The notes under the pieces are model-generated. The model did not search any database and was not told where the DNA came from. It saw nothing but the letters and a program-made list of their open reading frames with translations. Shown piece after piece: positions 60,343-64,000 of a stretch of DNA of 64,000 nucleotides. Every line of letters starts with the position of its first letter. Positions within the stretch are counted from its first letter, which is position 1. Origin of the DNA: Acidimicrobiales bacterium mtb01 (GTDB taxonomy: Bacteria > Actinomycetota > Acidimicrobiia > Acidimicrobiales > Ilumatobacteraceae); assembly GCA_004379135.1 (NCBI GenBank), contig NBNI01000007.1:228501-292500 (forward strand), given 5' to 3'. The position numbers and the translations under genes were made by a program.

Positions 60343-60818
60343 TGGCGGCCAAGACGCAGCGGCAGCAGAAGATCGCCGAATTGATCGGCAAGCATTCAGT
60401 GGTCAATCAGCCCCAACTCGTGGGGTTGCTGCGCAAGGCGGGCATCGTCGCCACCCAGGCGACCGTCTCGCGTGATCTCGAAGATCTGGGCGCCGTGAAG
60501 GTGCGCGTCCCCGGCGGCGACTCCGTGTACGCGATTCCCGACTTCGCCCCGGCGCGAGTGGCTCCTGAAGATCAGTTGCGACGTGTGATGGGCGAGTGGG
60601 TGGCCGAGGTCCACGCGTCGGGCTCGATGGTCGTGGTGCGAACGCCGCCCGGATGCGCGCACGTGGTCGCATCGGCGCTCGACCGCAGCGGAATGAAGGG
60701 TCTGCTCGGCACGGTGGCCGGTGACGACACCATCTTCTGCGTCGCCGAGGAATCGCTCGGTGGCAAGAAGTTGGCGGGCATCCTGCGCGACTTGGCCGGT
60801 ATCGGAGGACGGAAATGA
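60342..60818 (+). CDS. argR: arginine repressor ArgR
   Basis: A 158-residue hexameric regulator. The N-terminal winged helix (1-about 70) contains VATQATVSRDLEDLGAVKVR, the DNA-recognition region. The C-terminal domain has the arginine-binding GTVAGDDTIF near residue 127 and forms the trimer. ATG 60342 shares one base with the argF stop. It is encoded inside the operon it most likely represses; matching operators lie before argC and carA. Confidence 0.96.
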   Translation: MAAKTQRQQKIAELIGKHSVVNQPQLVGLLRKAGIVATQATVSRDLEDLGAVKVRVPGGDSVYAIPDFAPARVAPEDQLRRVMGEWVAEVHASGSMVVVRTPPGCAHVVASALDRSGMKGLLGTVAGDDTIFCVAEESLGGKKLAGILRDLAGIGGRK

Positions 60819-62200
60819 GCGAATCGGGAAAGACCTTGTGGCATGGTCGGTTCGCCTCGGGTCCGGCGGACGAACTCATGGCCTACACCGTGAGCCTGCC
60901 GTTCGATCGGCGGTTGTGGCCCGACGACATCGCGTGCTCGCGGGCGCATGTGACCGGACTCGCGCACGTCGGCATCCTCACGGCCGGCGAACGTGACGCC
61001 GTCCTCGCCGCATTGGCGACGGTCGAGGCCGAGATGTCGTCCGGGTCGTTCGCGTTCGCGCCGTCGGACGAGGACATCCACACCGCGATCGAGCGGAGAG
61101 TGACCGAACTGTGCGGTGCACCTGGTGCCAAGTTGCACACCGGTCGCAGCCGCAACGATCAAGTGGCGACCGACCTGCGGTTGTGGTGCAAACGCGAAGT
61201 CCCTCTGATCGTCGGCCGCATCATCGGCCTGCAGGAAGCGTTCGTGGCCCGGGCCGACGCCGCCGACGGTGTGTACCTGCCCGGTTACACGCATGTCCAG
61301 CGCGCCCAGCCGGTCCTCCTGGCGCATCACCTCATGGCCCATTGCTGGGCGCTGGGGCGCGACATCGATCGACTGCACGACGCGCTTCGCCGGCTCGACG
61401 CGTCGCCGCTCGGCGCCGGCGCCCTGGCCGGCTCGTCGTTGCCCCTCGACCCCGCGTTCACGGCGACCCAGCTCGGCTTCGCGGGTGTGTTCGCCAACTC
61501 GCTCGACGCCGTGAGCGATCGCGACTTCGTGGCCGAGATCCTGTTCGCCCTGTCGATGGTCGCCGTGCATCTGTCGCGAATCGGCGAGGAATGGGTCCTC
61601 TGGACCAGCGAGGAGTTCGGCTTCGTGGTTCTCGACGACGCGTACGCCACGGGTTCGTCGATGTTGCCGCAGAAGAAGAACGCCGACATCGCCGAACTCG
61701 CGCGCGGCAAGGCCGGTCGTGTGATCGGCGATCTCACCGGTCTCCTCGTCACGCTCAAAGGTCTGCCGCTCGCGTACAACCGCGATCTGCAAGAGGACAA
61801 GGAGCCGCTCTTCGACGCCGTCGACCAGGTGTCGTTGGCGCTGTCGGCTCTCACGGGCATGATCGCCACCGCACGGTTCGTTCCCGAGAAGATGCAATCG
61901 GCCGCCGATTCACCCACGATGGCCGCCACCGATCTGGCCGAGCATCTCGTGCGTTCGGGCACGCCGTTCCGCGACGCCCATGCGATCGTGGGATCGCTCG
62001 TGCGCCGCTCGCTCGCCGGTGACGGCGCACTCGTCGATCTCGTGCGCGCCGAACTCGGCGCCGAAGCCGCCGCATTGGTGGCACCGGGTGTCGGCGTGAC
62101 GATGCGCACGACTCCCGGGGGAGCGGGCCCGAAGCCGGTGGCCGACCAGCGGGACCTCCTCGGTCGTGCCATCGCGGCGTGGAAGAATCGTCGACCGTGA
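60815..62200 (+). CDS. argH: argininosuccinate lyase
   Basis: A 461-residue fumarase-superfamily enzyme releasing arginine and fumarate. TGRSRNDQVATDLRLW near residue 110, YTHVQRAQPVLLAHHLMAH near 158, and the catalytic serine loop GSSMLPQKKNADIAELARGK near 282 are present; the loop differs from the usual IMPQKKNP in Met/Leu and Ala. Overlaps argR by 4 bases. argG (argininosuccinate synthase), which normally lies between argR and argH, is missing from the cluster. Confidence 0.95.
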   Translation: MSESGKTLWHGRFASGPADELMAYTVSLPFDRRLWPDDIACSRAHVTGLAHVGILTAGERDAVLAALATVEAEMSSGSFAFAPSDEDIHTAIERRVTELCGAPGAKLHTGRSRNDQVATDLRLWCKREVPLIVGRIIGLQEAFVARADAADGVYLPGYTHVQRAQPVLLAHHLMAHCWALGRDIDRLHDALRRLDASPLGAGALAGSSLPLDPAFTATQLGFAGVFANSLDAVSDRDFVAEILFALSMVAVHLSRIGEEWVLWTSEEFGFVVLDDAYATGSSMLPQKKNADIAELARGKAGRVIGDLTGLLVTLKGLPLAYNRDLQEDKEPLFDAVDQVSLALSALTGMIATARFVPEKMQSAADSPTMAATDLAEHLVRSGTPFRDAHAIVGSLVRRSLAGDGALVDLVRAELGAEAAALVAPGVGVTMRTTPGGAGPKPVADQRDLLGRAIAAWKNRRP

Positions 62201-62826
62201 GCATGCGACTGTTCGGTGAAGTTCTGGTGACGATGCTCGTCATCGTCGACCCGCCGGGCAACGTGCCGATCTTCCTCGCGGTCACCCGTCAATTGAGCGC
62301 GAAGGAACGTCACCGCGCCGCGTATCTCGCGATCGCCACCGCGTTCATGATCATCATCCTGTTCGCCGTCGGCGGCCAGACGATCCTCGACTACTTGCAC
62401 GTGTCGGTGCCAGCCATGCAGGTGGCGGGCGGGCTTCTGCTCCTTCTGGTGGCGTTGCAGTTGCTCTACGGCAAGGGTGGCGAGGACGGCTACGTGGAAG
62501 CCACGCCCGAACAGCGGCTCTCGATCGCGATGGTCCCGCTCGGAACACCGCTCCTGGCCGGACCGGGCGCGATCGTGGCCACGATCGTCTTCTTTCGCCA
62601 GACCGAGAGCACCGGCGAGTGGATCACCGTCATGCTCGGCACGTTCACGGCCCTCTTCATCTCGATGATCGCCCTGCGATTCAGCGGGCTGGTGCAGAAG
62701 ATCGTCCGGCCCACCGGCGTGATTCTCCTCGCCCGCGTGGCCGGCATGATCCTGGCCGCGGTGGCCGTGCAGATGATCGCCAACGGTGTCACCGAACTCG
62801 TCCACGCCGGAATCGACAAGACCTGA
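62197..62826 (+). CDS. MarC family integral membrane protein
   Basis: A 209-residue protein with about six hydrophobic segments. The N-terminus LVTMLVIVDPPGNVPIFLAV and the repeat-related PLLAGPGAIVATIVFF near residue 125 are the MarC hallmarks. GTG 62197 overlaps the argH stop by 4 bases; ATG 62203 is another candidate, and an in-frame ATG at 62179 lies inside argH. MarC proteins were once linked to antibiotic resistance, but that has not held up; transport of an unknown small molecule is the usual view. Possibly co-transcribed with the arg operon. Confidence 0.88.
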   Translation: MSMRLFGEVLVTMLVIVDPPGNVPIFLAVTRQLSAKERHRAAYLAIATAFMIIILFAVGGQTILDYLHVSVPAMQVAGGLLLLLVALQLLYGKGGEDGYVEATPEQRLSIAMVPLGTPLLAGPGAIVATIVFFRQTESTGEWITVMLGTFTALFISMIALRFSGLVQKIVRPTGVILLARVAGMILAAVAVQMIANGVTELVHAGIDKT

Positions 62827-62837
62827 ACGGACACGAC

Positions 62838-63251
62838 GTGGCCCACGTTCACACCATCCGAGTCCGCTACGGCGAGTGCGACATGCAACGGGTCGTGTTC
62901 AACGCCAATTACTTCGCGTACTGCGACGACGCCGTCGACTCGTGGATGCGGTCGGCCCTAGCCGACCGGCTGGCGGCGGCCGGAACCAACACCAATCTGC
63001 ACGCGCTCGGTTTCGACTTCATGCTGAAGACCACGTCGCTCACCTGGCACTCGCCGCTGCGTTTCGGCGACACCGCCCAGCTCCACTGCTCGGTGTCGCG
63101 TTGGGGGAACAGCAGCTTCGACGTGCTCGTGTCGGGTCGCGTCGACGACGATCCGCGGTTCGACTGCACCATCACCTACGTGAGCATCGATCCCGAGTCG
63201 CAGCGACCGGCCCCGATTCCTGAGTTCGTGAAGAACGCGCTCAGTCGCTGA
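62838..63251 (+). CDS. acyl-CoA thioesterase, hot-dog fold (4HBT/YbgC-like)
   Basis: A 137-residue single hot-dog-domain protein. The N-terminal block HTIRVRYGECDMQRVVFNAN contains the catalytic-type Asp, and YFAYCDDAVDSWM follows; SPLRFGDTAQLHCSVSRWGNSSFD is the central beta region. Such enzymes hydrolyse acyl-CoA or acyl-ACP thioesters; the substrate is unknown. GTG 62838 is selected, giving the usual short N-terminus. Its 3' end overlaps the convergent DUF2332 gene by 11 bases. Confidence 0.86.
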   Translation: MAHVHTIRVRYGECDMQRVVFNANYFAYCDDAVDSWMRSALADRLAAAGTNTNLHALGFDFMLKTTSLTWHSPLRFGDTAQLHCSVSRWGNSSFDVLVSGRVDDDPRFDCTITYVSIDPESQRPAPIPEFVKNALSR

Positions 63252-64000
63252 GTCGTCGTCCGAGCCAGGCGAACTCCTGGCCGTGGTAACCAACATCGGC
63301 CAGATGGAACCGTGTTCGTTCGCCCTTCTGCCAGACGTCGGCGAGCAGATCGGCGTGTGGCCCTGCTGGCTCCATGCGCGCCCATACCAGTGCGCGGCCC
63401 GAATCGCCGGCCGCCGCCAACGCGTCCCGGAAGCGGCGCTGCACGTCGGGAGCCATGTATTGCCACACGATCGAGTGGAAGACCACTGCGGGCCGATCGT
63501 TCAGATCGCGCAACCGGTCGACGATCCAATCATCGGCACTCGCACGATCGACACGGTGCCTCAGGGGGCGGGTGATGGCGATGGCCGCCAGGAGTCGCGC
63601 GCGCCGTTCGCTCTGATCGGGCCATACGAATGATTCGAGTCGAACGGCGTCCCGTTCGAGATCGACCGGGTCCGGATCGCACCCGAGTCGCTCGACGCAG
63701 CGAGCCGATCCGACGACTCGCGGGGGAGTGGTGAACATCTTGGGAGGGAACGTGAGTGCCGAACCGTCGCGACCGAGGACTCCGTGTCCGGTGTCGGCCG
63801 CGTAGTGATCGAACGACAGATTGAGGCCGGCGCTGGCCCCGACTTCCCACCAGTCGAATTCGCCGATCCCCACGGACGGCAGCCAGTTGGCGATCGCCAG
63901 ATGGCACAGGCTGCGGCCCACCTCGTTGGTCTGCACGCCGCGCCCGAGAGCATCGTCCACGAACGTGCGCAGTCGGTCGATCACGTCATAGGCGACGTCC
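63241..64000 (-). CDS. DUF2332 family protein (partial, N-terminus beyond the right edge)
   Basis: About 253 residues are visible; the frame stays open to the window edge, and family members are near 340 residues, so roughly 90 are missing. GRSLCHLAIANWLPSVGIGE, WWEVGASAGLNLSFDHYA and VVFHSIVWQYMAPDVQRRF follow the DUF2332 pattern. The GASAGLNL segment looks like a SAM-type glycine loop, so a methyltransferase-like fold is possible but unproven. An internal GTG at 63984 could be mistaken for the start. Convergent with the thioesterase. Confidence 0.85.
   Translation of the reverse strand, partial: DVAYDVIDRLRTFVDDALGRGVQTNEVGRSLCHLAIANWLPSVGIGEFDWWEVGASAGLNLSFDHYAADTGHGVLGRDGSALTFPPKMFTTPPRVVGSARCVERLGCDPDPVDLERDAVRLESFVWPDQSERRARLLAAIAITRPLRHRVDRASADDWIVDRLRDLNDRPAVVFHSIVWQYMAPDVQRRFRDALAAAGDSGRALVWARMEPAGPHADLLADVWQKGERTRFHLADVGYHGQEFAWLGRRLSD

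Overview
The window comes from a G+C-rich actinobacterium. The evidence is the gene set and the wording of the genes: an mIHF-type host factor, SepF with FtsZ and no FtsA, MraZ at the head of a dcw cluster, DUF3040 and DUF1844 proteins, a PriA without an ATPase loop, a eukaryotic-like (type 2) IleRS, and ArgR/PyrR control. The layout and divergence suggest a deep-branching class such as Acidimicrobiia, but that placement is inference. Nearly everything is chromosomal core, tightly packed on the + strand with many 4-bp ATGA/GTGA overlaps. No rRNA, tRNA, CRISPR array or classical transposase gene was seen, and no gap between genes reaches 300 bp.

Layout. 1-8.1 kb: an inositol-phosphatase fragment and a small membrane protein (minus), then a dolichol-phosphate-mannose-synthase-like glycosyltransferase, DNA polymerase IV, a DUF3040 protein, a ROK kinase, an acyl-CoA dehydrogenase, a small conserved protein, an HNH nuclease, a lipoate-ligase-like protein and, convergent, a secreted M23 peptidase with four peptidoglycan-binding repeats. 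8.15-24.9 kb: the division and cell-wall (dcw) cluster mraZ-rsmH-ftsL-ftsI-murE-mraY-murD-ftsW-murG-murC-murB-ftsQ-ftsZ, then pgeF, yggS, sepF and yggT; murF is missing. 24.9-30.3 kb: ileS, a DksA-like protein with a Lys/Pro/Ala tail, lspA and an RluD-type pseudouridine synthase. 30.3-38.6 kb: the pyrimidine operon pyrR-pyrB-pyrC-carA-carB-pyrD, with a PyrR RNA-binding loop before pyrR and an ArgR-type operator before carA. 38.6-48.7 kb: mihF, gmk, rpoZ, coaBC, metK, priA, a minus-strand RsmC-like methyltransferase, def, fmt, rsmB, a MogA-like protein, hisG and a cold-shock-like protein. 48.8-54.6 kb: DUF1844 (minus) and the translation block infC-rpmI-rplT-trmH-pheS-pheT. 54.6-55.7 kb: a roughly 1.07-kb cassette bounded by perfect 19-bp inverted repeats and carrying one AbiEi/DUF559 nuclease-like gene. 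55.7-62.2 kb: yqgE (minus) diverging from argC-argB-argD-argF-argR-argH, which lacks argJ and argG. 62.2-64 kb: marC, a thioesterase and, convergent, a partial DUF2332 protein.

How it works together. The window joins septal wall synthesis, translation (initiation, aminoacylation, formyl and deformyl cycle, rRNA modification) and linked arginine and pyrimidine synthesis. The carA and argC control regions share an identical 14-base operator core, so the carbamoyl-phosphate step inside the pyrimidine operon is probably also under ArgR. Many genes have a TAnnnT -10 element 6-10 bases before the start codon and no Shine-Dalgarno sequence, which points to widespread leaderless transcription. In three cases the TAG of that -10 element is the stop codon of the gene before it.

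The most unusual item is the inverted-repeat-bounded nuclease cassette at 54617-55684. It fits exactly into the space between the convergent genes pheT and yqgE, and each end is itself a small palindrome. Other notable points are infC starting at ATA, priA apparently starting at CTG, the absence of murF, and altered signature motifs in MurG and MurC.
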